A stretch of DNA of 64,000 nt from NCBI GenBank assembly GCA_001512485.1, contig LFRV01000079.1, forward strand, positions 58,491 to 122,490, written 5' to 3'. Positions within the stretch are counted from its first letter, which is position 1. Every line of letters starts with the position of its first letter. The notes under the pieces were generated by a model. That model did no database searches. It was not told the DNA's origin and saw nothing but the letters and a program-made list of their open reading frames with translations. The position numbers and the translations under genes were made by a program. This DNA is from Clostridiales bacterium DTU069. GTDB lineage: Bacteria; Bacillota; Clostridia; DSM-8532. Positions 45,596-55,521 of this stretch are shown one piece after another.

Positions 45596-45614
45596 CGTTA
45601 TTGTGCAATAGTTC
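45596..45614 (+). repeat. Solitary copy of the element's terminal repeat
   Basis: cgttattgtgcaatagttc differs from the right end of the 45135-45339 element at 2 of 19 positions and is followed by the same ttc. It lies just after the RNA candidate. Confidence 0.7.
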
Positions 45615-45653
45615 TTCTAATTCCGTTCGCAAGGTCAGCCGGAAAATGACATA

Positions 45654-45683
45654 TTGTACAGCATTAAGACCCTGTGGTATATT
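45654..45683 (+). promoter_or_regulatory. Candidate promoter for lepA
   Basis: TTGTAC (45654-45659) and TATATT (45678-45683), spacing 18; the start codon follows 39 bases later. Confidence 0.6.
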
Positions 45684-45722
45684 ATTATTCAATGATACTT
45701 TCCTAAAAAACGGGGTAATGCG

Positions 45723-47534
45723 ATGATAAGTGAAAGGCAAAAGCGAATTAGAAATTTCTGCATAATAGCTCATATTGATCACGGCAAATCGACGCTTGCC
45801 GACAGGCTCCTGGAAATGACCGGGGTTTTAACCGAACGTGAAATGGAAGAACAGGTTCTGGATACGATGGATTTGGAAAGGGAACGCGGAATTACCATTA
45901 AAGCTCAAGCCGCGCGTATGATATATAAGGATAAAAACGGTGACGAATATATTCTTAACCTTATTGATACACCCGGCCATGTCGATTTTAATTACGAAGT
46001 TTCCAGGAGCATTGCCGCCTGTGAAGGCGCTGTATTGGTTGTGGACGCCTCACAGGGCATTGAAGCCCAGACGCTTGCGAATGTCTACCTGGCGCTCGAG
46101 CATAACCTTGAAATTCTTCCGGTTATCAATAAAATAGATCTTCCCGGGGCAAGGCCTGATGATGTAAAACGCGAGATTGAAGATATAATAGGGCTGGATT
46201 GCAGTGAAGTGCCCCTTATTTCCGCAAAGAACGGGATTAATATTGAGGCTGTTCTTCAAAAAATTATTGAAACAATCCCGCCCCCGAAAGGCGACGAGAA
46301 CGATCCGTTAAGAGCTTTGGTTTTTGATTCGGTTTATGACAATTATAAAGGTGTTATAGCCCATGTCCGGATAATGGAAGGCAGCGTGAGCGTCGGCGAA
46401 GAAATTATTATGATGCATACGAAGAAGAGATTTACAATAACCGAGTTGGGCTATTTCAAGCCGGGCGGGCTGATGCCGGCAGAACGCCTTTTGTCGGGTG
46501 AAGTGGGATATATATGCGCAAGCATAAAAAACGTTCGGGATACGCATGTAGGAGATACAATAACTTCTGCGTCATATCCGGCAAGTGAGCCCCTTCCCGG
46601 TTATAAAAAAGCTGTCCCAATGGTATTTTGCGGCGTCTATCCGGCGGATGGCGCCGAATACGAAGATCTGCGGGAAGCGCTTGAAAAACTTCAGCTAAAT
46701 GACGCATCACTGTTGTTTGAACCCGAAACATCGGCTGCGCTTGGTTTTGGTTTCAGATGCGGTTTTTTGGGCCTCTTGCATATGGAAATAATACAGGAAA
46801 GGCTTGAACGCGAGTACAATATTGCTCTTGTTACCACTGCGCCGAGCGTTATATACCGCATTACAACAGTTGACGGTGAAGTCAGCATGATAGATAATCC
46901 TACCAATTTCCCCGATGCCGGTTTAATTGAAATGATGGAAGAACCCATTGTCCGTACCTCAATAATGACACCGGCCGAATATGTCGGCAGCGTTATGGAA
47001 TTATGCCAGGATCGCCGGGGCAATTATATCGGGATGGAGTATATCGATCAGGTACGTACCATTCTTACTTATGACATGCCGCTGAATGAAATAGTGTATG
47101 ATTTTTTTGATGCTTTGAAATCACGCACCAGGGGCTATGCATCATTTGATTATGAGTTCCGGGGATATCAAAAATCCGATCTGGTAAAACTGGATATCCG
47201 CCTTAACGGAGAAATTGTCGACGCATTGTCTTTTATTGTCCATAAAAGTAAGGCTTATGCCCGCGGAAGAAAAATAGCGGAAAAACTTAAGGATACAATT
47301 CCGAGGCAAATGTTTGAGGTGCCGATACAAGCCTGCATAGGATCAAAGATAATAGCGCGCGAAACCGTGAAGGCGTACAGGAAAGATGTCCTGTCAAAAT
47401 GCTACGGCGGAGATATAACCAGAAAGAAGAAGCTGCTTGAAAGGCAAAAGGAAGGCAAAAAAAGAATGAGGCAGATAGGGAGCATAGAACTTCCGCAGGA
47501 AGCGTTTATGAGCGTATTGAAACTGGACACATGA
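45723..47534 (+). CDS. lepA: Elongation factor 4 (LepA)
   Basis: A 603-residue translational GTPase. G1 [10 protein letters not shown]2 around [11 protein letters not shown]3 DTPGHVDF, G4 NKIDLPGA, then the EF-G-like domains and the LepA-specific C-terminal domain (DAFMSV-like [11 protein letters not shown] at the end). LepA remodels stalled or assembling ribosomes. The start has ggggt 8 bases upstream. It precedes hemW, as in many Firmicutes where lepA-hemW-hrcA is a conserved order. Confidence 0.97.
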   Translation: MISERQKRIRNFCIIAHIDHGKSTLADRLLEMTGVLTEREMEEQVLDTMDLERERGITIKAQAARMIYKDKNGDEYILNLIDTPGHVDFNYEVSRSIAACEGAVLVVDASQGIEAQTLANVYLALEHNLEILPVINKIDLPGARPDDVKREIEDIIGLDCSEVPLISAKNGINIEAVLQKIIETIPPPKGDENDPLRALVFDSVYDNYKGVIAHVRIMEGSVSVGEEIIMMHTKKRFTITELGYFKPGGLMPAERLLSGEVGYICASIKNVRDTHVGDTITSASYPASEPLPGYKKAVPMVFCGVYPADGAEYEDLREALEKLQLNDASLLFEPETSAALGFGFRCGFLGLLHMEIIQERLEREYNIALVTTAPSVIYRITTVDGEVSMIDNPTNFPDAGLIEMMEEPIVRTSIMTPAEYVGSVMELCQDRRGNYIGMEYIDQVRTILTYDMPLNEIVYDFFDALKSRTRGYASFDYEFRGYQKSDLVKLDIRLNGEIVDALSFIVHKSKAYARGRKIAEKLKDTIPRQMFEVPIQACIGSKIIARETVKAYRKDVLSKCYGGDITRKKKLLERQKEGKKRMRQIGSIELPQEAFMSVLKLDT

Positions 47535-47597
47535 CATGACGGAGAGTCAAGTCCTGCGGTCTTCCGGGGACTTATGGCTTTAAAGAGGCATTGAGAA

Positions 47598-48740
47598 ATG
47601 AATGATATCGAAAAGGTAGGCATCTATATCCATATACCCTTTTGCGTTAAGAAGTGCAATTACTGCGATTTCCCTTCTTTTTCCGGGATGGAGGGTTTGT
47701 TCCGCGACTATGCGCTGGCATTGTGCAAAGAAATGGAGCTTGCAAGAGAAAAATACGGTCATGTTCACGCGGATACGGTTTTTGTGGGCGGCGGAACGCC
47801 TTCGCTTATTCCCGCAGCGGACTTTTCATTAATTATAGATACATTAACAAAATTATTCAGTGTATCGAAAGATACTGAAATGACTTTGGAGGTCAATCCC
47901 GGAACGGTCACCGATGAAAAAGCGGAAGCGTACCGGCGGCTCGGATTCAACAGGATAAGCGTAGGATTACAGGCCGCTCAGGACCGGATTTTAAGGCTTA
48001 TGGGACGCATCCACACTAAGGATAAGTTCGTTGATTGTATCGATATGGCAAAAAAATTTGGTTTTACCAATATAAATGCCGATATAATATTTGGTATTCC
48101 GACACAGACAATGGAAGACTGGGCTGAAACGATAGACACAGTAATAAAAAGCGATATTACGCATGTGTCATGCTACAGCCTTGAAATCGGAGAAAACACG
48201 CCCTGGTACCGAATGCGCGAAAGAGGTAAATTACCGTATACCGATGACGAACTTGACAGGCAAATGTACAATTACGCAATTGCTGAATTAGGCTGCAATG
48301 GTTTCAGGCATTACGAGATATCCAATTTTTCCAGACCGGGGTTTGAATGCGCGCATAACATAAAATACTGGTTATGTAAACCATACTTGGGATTTGGAGC
48401 GGCTGCGCATTCATTTTACCGCAATATAAGAAGTTGTAATTTGACGGATCCTGTTGAATACATTAAAATACTAAAAAAGGGATTCTCACCGGAAACTACG
48501 GCCCAAACAATTAATGATGAACAGAGGTTATCCGAAAGGTTTATTCTAGGACTCAGGCTTACGGATGGCATATCCCTGAAAAGACTGGAATGCGAGTTTG
48601 GCTCTGAAGCAGTAAATAAATACAGAAAGAAAATTGCTTCTCTTGAAGAGAAAAAACTCGTATGCATGGATAGAGATATTTTAAGATTGACAAAAGCCGG
48701 ATTGGATTATGCGAATCAGGTTTGGCTGGAATTTATATGA
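47598..48740 (+). CDS. hemW: Radical SAM heme chaperone HemW
   Basis: A 380-residue protein of the HemN/HemW group. The cluster motif CVKKCNYCDF has CxxxCxxC plus the extra Cys-free HemW pattern, and FVGGGTPSL follows. The length and absence of the N-terminal HemN extension fit HemW, which inserts heme into respiratory enzymes; true HemN (coproporphyrinogen dehydrogenase) has a longer N-terminus. agagg precedes the start. Confidence 0.93.
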   Translation: MNDIEKVGIYIHIPFCVKKCNYCDFPSFSGMEGLFRDYALALCKEMELAREKYGHVHADTVFVGGGTPSLIPAADFSLIIDTLTKLFSVSKDTEMTLEVNPGTVTDEKAEAYRRLGFNRISVGLQAAQDRILRLMGRIHTKDKFVDCIDMAKKFGFTNINADIIFGIPTQTMEDWAETIDTVIKSDITHVSCYSLEIGENTPWYRMRERGKLPYTDDELDRQMYNYAIAELGCNGFRHYEISNFSRPGFECAHNIKYWLCKPYLGFGAAAHSFYRNIRSCNLTDPVEYIKILKKGFSPETTAQTINDEQRLSERFILGLRLTDGISLKRLECEFGSEAVNKYRKKIASLEEKKLVCMDRDILRLTKAGLDYANQVWLEFI

Positions 48741-48851
48741 AATGTTTGGGGAAATGCTGTATGTTTATGTTCTTAAATAATACTGTGGCATTGCTGTTTG
48801 TGGACAGGCAGTACTGCAAAACCTAATTTAAAATAGAAAGGTTGTTTGTTT

Positions 48852-50138
48852 ATGGAACATAACAATCGGGCAAATTCCCACGGGATTAGCGGCGGCATGG
48901 ATTTTGAACTGAATCAAATCAAAAAAAATTATATCAATGACTTTATTCAGGAAATTCTTGAAACGCTTGACTCAATTGAACTCGAGTTGGTTAATCTTGA
49001 GGTTGATCCTGATAACACGGAATATTTAAATTCTGTTTATAATATCTTTATTTCGCTGAAGGGATTAGCGGGATTTCTAGAAAAAGATGAAGCGGTCCGG
49101 CTTATCGAAGAAAATGAGGCATTAATTGATGCATGCAGGAAATTCCGTATACCGGCTACACGCACTTTTATTAATGTTTTGCTTCAAACAGTTTTGTTTT
49201 TAAGGAGAATATGCAATAATTCTAACATTGTTAAAGATACCAGATTCCAGGGAGAATTAGAACAGCATCTGACCAGTGTAAAGCAGCTTCATGATGAAGT
49301 AATGCTCGATGTAAAACAGCCTGTCCGCCCGCCCGAAAATAGAATCGGGGAAATCCTTGTCGAAGAAGGAGCAATGCAAGAGAATGATATAAATGATGTT
49401 CTTGAAAAGCAAAGCAATATATACCGGAAGATGAAATTCGGCGAAATTGCCGTCCGTGAAAAAAAGCTTGAAACCGGATTACTTATTAAAGCTATAAGAG
49501 CTCAAAAAATACGTAACGTGTCCGGTGAGCAATATGTCAAAATTCCGCTCAAACAGCTTGATACAATTCTTGATATCACCAGATGCCTTGAAGAAGCTCA
49601 ACAAAATCTGCATAATGAATCCGTGTCGAGGTTTGGAAGCGATGATGCTTTCACTGTCGAATTGAAGAAAGCCGGGGAAATGTCGTCGGATATTGGAAAG
49701 ATTATACAGGAATTGCGGCTTGTAACGCTGCAGCAATCTTTTCAGAAAATTACGCGTGCAGCAAGGGCCATGATTGAAGAAACCGGTATACACGTGGTTT
49801 TCTCAACAATCGGCGAAAATACCGAAATAAAGAAAGAAATAGCAGACGAAATAGTCATTCCCCTTGCCGAGCTTATAGAGCTTATACTTTCGATATACCG
49901 TTCACGACAGGGGATGGATCAGGAAAAACTGGGCAATATCGAGCTTGCCGCGTACAGTAAGAACAATAGTGTTATTATTGAGGTATCCGGCAACCAAATT
50001 GGTTCCTGTGAATCATTTGCAGGCAGTAAAAAAATGGACGATATTCACGGGAAAATTGAGAAAATCAACGGGCGCATCGAGTTTGAAGATATTAAAGACG
50101 GCGGATGCAGGGTGAAAATCATATTACCGGCAGATTGA
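48852..50138 (+). CDS. Degenerate CheA-like protein without phosphorylation His
   Basis: A 428-residue protein with CheA-like architecture but inactive-looking sites. Residues about 20-125 are an Hpt fold whose motif reads FISLKGLAGFL: Ile67 replaces the phosphorylatable His of H-S/T-L-K-G. Residues 164-219 contain two repeats like RIGEILVEEG and KFGEIAVREK, similar to GspE N-terminal/MshEN modules that can bind c-di-GMP. Residues 228-315 resemble the CheA dimerisation part (ELRLVTLQQSFQKI). The C-terminal ATPase-like part lacks N- and G-box motifs. It may be a scaffold or sensor. A CheY-like protein is encoded at 57209. ATG 48852 is used, with aaagg upstream. Confidence 0.7.
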   Translation: MEHNNRANSHGISGGMDFELNQIKKNYINDFIQEILETLDSIELELVNLEVDPDNTEYLNSVYNIFISLKGLAGFLEKDEAVRLIEENEALIDACRKFRIPATRTFINVLLQTVLFLRRICNNSNIVKDTRFQGELEQHLTSVKQLHDEVMLDVKQPVRPPENRIGEILVEEGAMQENDINDVLEKQSNIYRKMKFGEIAVREKKLETGLLIKAIRAQKIRNVSGEQYVKIPLKQLDTILDITRCLEEAQQNLHNESVSRFGSDDAFTVELKKAGEMSSDIGKIIQELRLVTLQQSFQKITRAARAMIEETGIHVVFSTIGENTEIKKEIADEIVIPLAELIELILSIYRSRQGMDQEKLGNIELAAYSKNNSVIIEVSGNQIGSCESFAGSKKMDDIHGKIEKINGRIEFEDIKDGGCRVKIILPAD

Positions 50139-50147
50139 ACAGTTTTC

Positions 50148-50166
50148 CATTATTATGCAATAGTTC
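50148..50166 (+). repeat. Further copy of the element's terminal repeat upstream of hrcA
   Basis: cattattatgcaatagttc matches 45596-45614 at 17 of 19 positions. It lies 9 bases after the CheA-like stop and 26 bases before the hrcA promoter. Confidence 0.5.
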
Positions 50167-50192
50167 AAAATCAGGTTTTAAATGCTCCCCTC

Positions 50193-50221
50193 TTGACAAA
50201 AATCAGGCGGAATGGTATTTT
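50193..50221 (+). promoter_or_regulatory. Sigma-A promoter of the hrcA heat-shock operon
   Basis: TTGACA (50193-50198) and TATTTT (50216-50221), spacing 17. CIRCE begins 12 bases downstream. Confidence 0.75.
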
Positions 50222-50232
50222 TATATTAGCGT

Positions 50233-50259
50233 TTAGCACTCGTTTAAAGAGAGTGCTAA
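50233..50259. promoter_or_regulatory. CIRCE operator (HrcA-binding site)
   Basis: TTAGCACTC, 9 bases, GAGTGCTAA: a perfect match to the CIRCE consensus. It overlaps the expected transcript start of hrcA-grpE-dnaK. Confidence 0.97.
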
Positions 50260-50381
50260 CAAAATATAAGGGGTGTTTTTTGGAAGTCTTTAAAAAGACT
50301 TAAAACATTATCATTGGGGATTATATTTTTGTGGCCGTTGTTTCCAACAGGCTGTTTGTTTTTGGGTTTGGAGGTGAACTA

Positions 50382-51434
50382 ATGGTCTGGGAGGAAGAAT
50401 TGAGCGAACGAAAGATGCGAATACTTAAAACACTGATTGATGATTATATACAGACGGCACAGCCTGTGGGTTCAAGGACCATTTCGAAAAAACATGAACT
50501 TGGCTTGAGTTCGGCGACAATACGAAATGAAATGGCTGACCTTGAGGAAATGGGCTATATAACCCAGCCGCATACTTCGGCAGGAAGAGTACCGTCAGAC
50601 AAGGGCTACAGGTTTTATGTGGATCATCTTATGCAGGTAGAAACGCTTGCGAGAGATGAAATTAGAAAAATAAGAAGCGCCATTGAGCTTCGTTTGAATG
50701 AAATTGATGCACTGATTAACCAGGCTTCGGATATAATATCAACAGTTACGGGTTATACTTCTTTTGCCTTGGCGCCGGCGCTTAAAAAAACTATTTTAAG
50801 GAATGTACAAGTTGTGCAGATAGATGAAAAAAAGGCGCTTGTTATTATTGTGACCGGCGGAGGAGTTGTAAAAAACAACATAGTTCGCCTGAATACTGAA
50901 TGTACATCCGATGATATGGCAAAACTGTCAGGTTTTTTTGAGGAAAAACTCAGTGGTAAAATTATAGAGAATATTAAAATACCCTCGGTTGACATTATCA
51001 GCAGGGAAACCAAAGTTGATCAGGGTATAGTGGAAAATGTTGTTGAAGGGCTGAACACATGCCTGAAAGGAACAGAACAAACCAAATTGATGCTTCACGG
51101 AGCGACAAACCTGCTGAACCATCCTGAATTCAGTGATCTGCTGAAAGTGAGAGAAGTTTTGGAACTGTTTAGTGATAAGGATGTTATTAAAGAATTGATG
51201 AGTTCGGCAATGAATAAAAGTGGTCTGCAGGTTCAAATCGGAAAGGAAAATCAGCTTGGGCTTATGCAGGACTGCAGTCTTGTGACCACAGCTTACGGAG
51301 TCGGGGATACCGATGTGGGGGCTTTTGGTATTTTTGGCCCGACACGGATGTCATATGCAAAAGTTATTTCGGCAATGAAATATATACAAAAGCTTATAAA
51401 CCGGGAGATTTTAAGAATACTTAATGAAGAGTGA
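50382..51434 (+). CDS. hrcA: Heat-inducible transcription repressor HrcA
   Basis: A 350-residue repressor that binds CIRCE. N-terminal winged helix (RKMRILKTLIDDYIQTAQPV, SRTISKKHELGLSSATIRNEM, GYITQPHTSAGRVPSDKGYR), then a GAF-like and inserted dimerisation part ending in GPTRMSYAKVISAMKYI. ATG 50382 follows ggaggtga; the longer frame at 50331 is not used. HrcA needs the GroE chaperonin for activity, which links repression to folding load. Confidence 0.97.
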   Translation: MVWEEELSERKMRILKTLIDDYIQTAQPVGSRTISKKHELGLSSATIRNEMADLEEMGYITQPHTSAGRVPSDKGYRFYVDHLMQVETLARDEIRKIRSAIELRLNEIDALINQASDIISTVTGYTSFALAPALKKTILRNVQVVQIDEKKALVIIVTGGGVVKNNIVRLNTECTSDDMAKLSGFFEEKLSGKIIENIKIPSVDIISRETKVDQGIVENVVEGLNTCLKGTEQTKLMLHGATNLLNHPEFSDLLKVREVLELFSDKDVIKELMSSAMNKSGLQVQIGKENQLGLMQDCSLVTTAYGVGDTDVGAFGIFGPTRMSYAKVISAMKYIQKLINREILRILNEE

Positions 51435-51473
51435 CAAGAATTATTAATATATATAATGGAAGGATGAAACCGT

Positions 51474-52076
51474 ATGGACAAGAGAAAAACGGATGAAAAG
51501 CAAATAGAAGACGTAACATGTGAAGTTGATAACACAAAAAAGAACACAGGAATTGATAATGGGCAAACCGACGGTAATGAACAGCAAACGCTGCAGCCGG
51601 AAAATGGAAACAGTACCGATAAAAAAGAAGAAGACATCGATAAGAAGGCAGAAGAATTGGATGAATTAAAAGACAGGTTCCAGCGGCTTGCCGCCGAGTT
51701 TGATAATTATAAAAAAAGGACGCTGAAGGAAAAGGAAAAACTGTACGGCTGCGCGGTGGCGGATATAGTTGCGGCGTTTCTTCCGGTTTTGGACAATATT
51801 GAGCGAGCCGTGTCGGCGGCCGATGAGCAGGGTGGTCAGAGTATAAGGGAAGGAGTACAGTTAATTCACAGGCAAATCCTGGATATACTTTCCAATATGG
51901 GAGTAAAACAGATCGAAGCCCTTGGGAAACCCTTCAATCCTGATTTTCACGAAGCCGTGTCGCATGTAGAAGATGAAAAATACGGGGAAAACGAAGTTAT
52001 TGAAGAGTTCCAGAAGGGTTATATATATAAGGATGAAATCGTAATTCGCCATTCGATGGTTAAAGTGGCTAACTAA
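51474..52076 (+). CDS. grpE: Nucleotide exchange factor GrpE
   Basis: A 200-residue GrpE. A polar, acidic N-terminal tail (1-55, rich in Asp, Glu, Lys) comes first, then the long dimerising helix (ELKDRFQRLAAEFDNYKKR) and the C-terminal beta domain (LGKPFNPDFHEAVSHVED). It releases ADP from DnaK. ggaagg precedes the start. Second gene of the HrcA operon. Confidence 0.96.
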   Translation: MDKRKTDEKQIEDVTCEVDNTKKNTGIDNGQTDGNEQQTLQPENGNSTDKKEEDIDKKAEELDELKDRFQRLAAEFDNYKKRTLKEKEKLYGCAVADIVAAFLPVLDNIERAVSAADEQGGQSIREGVQLIHRQILDILSNMGVKQIEALGKPFNPDFHEAVSHVEDEKYGENEVIEEFQKGYIYKDEIVIRHSMVKVAN

Positions 52077-52145
52077 TAAAGTTTATATATATGTAATAAG
52101 AGATTATCTTTGACCTTAAATTTGAAATATAGGAGTGATTTTTTT

Positions 52146-53987
52146 ATGGCAAAAGTGATAGGAATAGATTTGGGTACAACGAATTCCTGTGTTGCTGTAA
52201 TGGAAGGCGGAGAGCCTGTTGTTATTCCGAGTGCGGAAGGAAGCAGGACGATGCCGTCTATTGTAGCGTTTTCGAAAACCGGAGAGCGGCTTGTAGGGCA
52301 GGTTGCGAAGCGTCAGGCCATAACGAACCCTGAAAGGACCGTAATGTCAATCAAAAGGGATATGGGCACAAACAGGAAAATAAATATTGACGGCAAGCAA
52401 TACACACCGCAGGAGATTTCCGCGATGATACTTCAGAAACTGAAAGCCGATGCGGAAAGCTATCTTGGCGAAACCGTTACTCAGGCTGTTATTACCGTAC
52501 CGGCATACTTCAGCGATTCGCAGCGTCAGGCCACAAAAGATGCCGGAAGGATAGCAGGTCTTGAAGTGCTTCGCATAATCAATGAGCCTACGGCTGCTTC
52601 TTTAGCATATGGACTGGATAAAGAGAATGATCAGAAGATACTTGTGTTCGACCTTGGCGGCGGTACGTTCGACGTATCGATACTCGAGATAGGCGATGGT
52701 GTTTTTGAAGTTCTCGCGACCAGCGGTAATAACCGCCTTGGCGGCGATGATTTTGACGATAGAATTATAGACTGGATGGTTGCCGAATTTAAAAAGGATA
52801 GCGGAATAGACTTAAAAAACGACAAGATGGCTCTCCAGCGATTGAAGGAAGCTGCCGAGAAAGCAAAAATAGAATTATCCTCGGTGGCCACGACAAACAT
52901 CAACCTTCCGTTTATAACCGCGGATGCTACAGGTCCGAAACACCTTGACCTTACGCTGACAAGGGCGAAATTTGAAGAGTTGACTGCGGATTTGGTTGAG
53001 AAAACTATGGAACCAACCCGAAGAGCATTGGCTGATGCCGAACTTTCCCCGTCAGACATCGATAAAGTACTGCTGGTCGGCGGTTCCACAAGGATTCCCG
53101 CAGTTCAGGAAGCAATAAAGAAGTTTCTTGGCAAGGAGCCGTTTAAAGGGATCAATCCCGACGAATGCGTTGCAATAGGTGCGGCTATCCAGGCGGGCGT
53201 GCTTTCCGGAGAAGTCAAGGATCTGCTGCTTCTTGATGTCACGCCGCTGTCCCTTGGTATAGAAACTCTTGGCGGTGTATTCACAAAACTGATTGAAAGA
53301 AACACGACAATTCCGACAAAGAAAAGCCAGATATTTTCTACGGCAGCTGACGGTCAAACCAGTGTCGATATCCGCGTATTTCAGGGCGAAAGAGAAATGG
53401 CAGCCGACAACAAGCTGCTTGGGAATTTTCAGTTGTCAGGCATACCGCCTGCTCCGAGGGGTGTTCCTCAGATAGAAGTTACATTCGATATTGACGCGAA
53501 CGGAATTGTGCACGTATCGGCAAAAGATCTTGGAACCGGAAATGAGCAAAAAATCACGATTACTGCGTCCACCAATCTGACCGAGGCAGAAATTGAAAAA
53601 GCGGTGAAAGAAGCCGAAAAATACGCAGCGGAAGACAAAAAGAGGAAGGAACTTATTGAAGTGAAGAACCATGCCGATTCGATGATTTACCAGACCGAGA
53701 AAACACTTAAGGAGTTAGGCGACAAGGTTGATTCTGCCGATAAGGAAAATATCGAAGCAGAGCTGAACAATTTGAAGGAAGCTGTAAAAAGCGACAATGC
53801 CGACAGAATAAAAGAGGCCACAGAGAAATTGGCACAGGCGTTTTATCCGGTATCTCAAAAAATATACCAGCAGAACCCGGGCGGTGCAGAAGGGTTTAAT
53901 CCCGGAGCAGGTGCGGACACGGGGACTAATTCGGGGCAGGATGACGTATATGACGCCGATTATAAAGTTGTGGACGACGACAAATAA
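52146..53987 (+). CDS. dnaK: Chaperone DnaK (Hsp70)
   Basis: A 613-residue Hsp70. N-terminal [17 protein letters not shown], phosphate loops [10 protein letters not shown] and [10 protein letters not shown], interdomain linker ([15 protein letters not shown]), substrate domain, and a Gly/Asp-rich tail. ATG 52146 after aggag gives the family start [10 protein letters not shown]. It works with GrpE, DnaJ and ClpB. Unlike many relatives, dnaJ does not follow at once: 372 bases lie between, with their own promoter. Confidence 0.98.
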   Translation: MAKVIGIDLGTTNSCVAVMEGGEPVVIPSAEGSRTMPSIVAFSKTGERLVGQVAKRQAITNPERTVMSIKRDMGTNRKINIDGKQYTPQEISAMILQKLKADAESYLGETVTQAVITVPAYFSDSQRQATKDAGRIAGLEVLRIINEPTAASLAYGLDKENDQKILVFDLGGGTFDVSILEIGDGVFEVLATSGNNRLGGDDFDDRIIDWMVAEFKKDSGIDLKNDKMALQRLKEAAEKAKIELSSVATTNINLPFITADATGPKHLDLTLTRAKFEELTADLVEKTMEPTRRALADAELSPSDIDKVLLVGGSTRIPAVQEAIKKFLGKEPFKGINPDECVAIGAAIQAGVLSGEVKDLLLLDVTPLSLGIETLGGVFTKLIERNTTIPTKKSQIFSTAADGQTSVDIRVFQGEREMAADNKLLGNFQLSGIPPAPRGVPQIEVTFDIDANGIVHVSAKDLGTGNEQKITITASTNLTEAEIEKAVKEAEKYAAEDKKRKELIEVKNHADSMIYQTEKTLKELGDKVDSADKENIEAELNNLKEAVKSDNADRIKEATEKLAQAFYPVSQKIYQQNPGGAEGFNPGAGADTGTNSGQDDVYDADYKVVDDDK

Positions 53988-54033
53988 AACGGCCTGAGCA
54001 ATGCATTATTGTTTTGACCATAACATGATTATA

Positions 54034-54064
54034 CAACGAGTCAAAGGCACCCTTTGACTCGTTG
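54034..54064 (+). other. Perfect 14-bp hairpin with 3-nt loop after dnaK
   Basis: caacgagtcaaagg and cctttgactcgttg pair without mismatch around cac. A T tract does not follow, so it is not a standard intrinsic terminator. It could stabilise the dnaK transcript or cause partial termination. Confidence 0.7.
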
Positions 54065-54291
54065 CTATAATGATTCCGCACGGAACGGAAATTGAACTTT
54101 AGACAATAGCTCTTGTTTTTATTCCTGTACCTAATTAAGCAGCCGCTAAATTGGGTACTGTTTTAATTAGTTCGTATTCATTGAATTGTTTTCTTATCCG
54201 TATTACGATTTTTAACTTTAAAAACTGGATACAGGTTCCTGGAAAAAATTTTTAGGACACGGAAACTGCAAGAAATACGGCTGTTTCTAAG

Positions 54292-54320
54292 TTGAAGGCA
54301 GGCATTAAGTATGCTATAAT
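54292..54320 (+). promoter_or_regulatory. Promoter for dnaJ
   Basis: TTGAAG (54292-54297) and TATAAT (54315-54320), spacing 17. No CIRCE is seen nearby. Confidence 0.65.
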
Positions 54321-54359
54321 TTTTAAGTTGTTTAGATCAACTGCTGGGGGTTGGTTAGT

Positions 54360-55499
54360 TTGCCCGAAAAAAGGGATTATTATGAAATACTCGGCGTAGA
54401 CCGCAGCGCAAGTGAAGCGGAGTTAAAAAAGGCGTACAGGAATCTTGCAAAAAAGTATCACCCTGACGTAAATCCAGGCGATAAGGAAGCCGAAATCAAA
54501 TTTAAAGAAATAAATGAGGCATATGAAGTTTTAAGTGATCCTCAAAAACGTCAGAAATATGACCGCTTCGGGCATGCCGGGCTGGACGGCTCCGGATTCG
54601 GTGGTTTCAACGGTTTTGGAGGCTTTGATTTTAATTTTGGGTTTGATGATTTATTTGAAGATTTTTTTGGCGGTTCGCCTTTTGGCACAAGAAGAAGACA
54701 AAAACCGGGTCCCAGAAGGGGAGCGGATATTAAATACACTCTCGAAATAACATTTAATGAAGCGGTATTTGGCACGAACAAGGAAATCCGTGTTACACGT
54801 CTTCAAACATGCGGCAAATGCAGCGGTACGGGAGCTAAACCCGGTACATCTCCGCAGACATGCAGGCACTGTAACGGAACCGGTCAGGTTCGTCATGCCC
54901 AGGCCACTCCGTTTGGACAGATGATTAACATGAGGACCTGTGATGTTTGCCGCGGTGAAGGCACAATTATTTCCGATCCCTGCGATGAATGCCGCGGCAG
55001 CGGAAGACAGCAAAAAACTTCGAAGATTAAAGTGGAAATACCGGCAGGAATAGATAACGGGCAGACAATATCGCTGCGCGGAGAAGGAGAGCCAGGCCTT
55101 AGAGGAGGACCGCCGGGAGATTTGTATGTTAACATAAGAGTTCAGCCGCATCCGATTTTTATACGGGACGGTTATGATATTATGTGTGAAATACCGATTA
55201 CGTTTACACAGGCGGCTTTGGGGGCGGAGTTGGAAATTCCGACCCTTGAAGGAACGATGAAATACAGCATACCGGAAGGCACCCAGACGGGAACAGTGTT
55301 CCGTTTAAGGAACAAAGGAATAAAACACCTGCGCTCAAATGCCAAGGGCGATCAGTTTATAAAAGTGAACGTGGAAGTCCCTAAAAAACTTACGGCAAAG
55401 CAAAAAGAACTGCTGCGCCAGTTTGCGGATATCAGCGGAGAAGATGCGTTTGAGCAAAGAAAGAACTTCTTTGATAAAATGAAGGATTTGTTTCAATAA
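54360..55499 (+). CDS. dnaJ: Chaperone DnaJ (Hsp40, class A)
   Basis: A 379-residue classical DnaJ. J domain with HPD ([11 protein letters not shown]), Gly/Phe-rich region ([12 protein letters not shown]), then four zinc-binding repeats [24 protein letters not shown] and CDECRGSG, and the C-terminal client-binding domains. TTG 54360 is preferred to TTG 54351, since ggggg at 54346-54350 is 9 bases from it and the protein then begins [12 protein letters not shown] like relatives. It may be expressed from its own promoter and with dnaK. Confidence 0.96.
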   Translation: MPEKRDYYEILGVDRSASEAELKKAYRNLAKKYHPDVNPGDKEAEIKFKEINEAYEVLSDPQKRQKYDRFGHAGLDGSGFGGFNGFGGFDFNFGFDDLFEDFFGGSPFGTRRRQKPGPRRGADIKYTLEITFNEAVFGTNKEIRVTRLQTCGKCSGTGAKPGTSPQTCRHCNGTGQVRHAQATPFGQMINMRTCDVCRGEGTIISDPCDECRGSGRQQKTSKIKVEIPAGIDNGQTISLRGEGEPGLRGGPPGDLYVNIRVQPHPIFIRDGYDIMCEIPITFTQAALGAELEIPTLEGTMKYSIPEGTQTGTVFRLRNKGIKHLRSNAKGDQFIKVNVEVPKKLTAKQKELLRQFADISGEDAFEQRKNFFDKMKDLFQ

Positions 55500-55521
55500 A
55501 TCCGATAAATGGGTGAAGCAG

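Larger units (their letters stand above)
45017..45722. other. 706-bp gene-free region between spoIVB and lepA
   Basis: No protein gene is supported. In order it holds: truncated RNA copy (45058-45125), MITE-like hairpin element (45135-45339), full RNA candidate (45374-45573), a solitary copy of the element end (45596-45614), and the lepA promoter (45654-45683). Confidence 0.75.
53988..54359. other. 372-bp dnaK-dnaJ spacer
   Basis: No gene is supported. It contains the long perfect hairpin at 54034-54064, alternative AT-rich pairings (ctaattaa 54131-54138 with ttaattag 54163-54170, and gtacc with ggtac nested inside) and the dnaJ promoter. Confidence 0.6.

Noticed and set aside
45458-45649. 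63-codon ORF in the spoIVB-lepA spacer
   Set aside because: It crosses the structured RNA and an element end, shows no family resemblance and has no coding-like composition.
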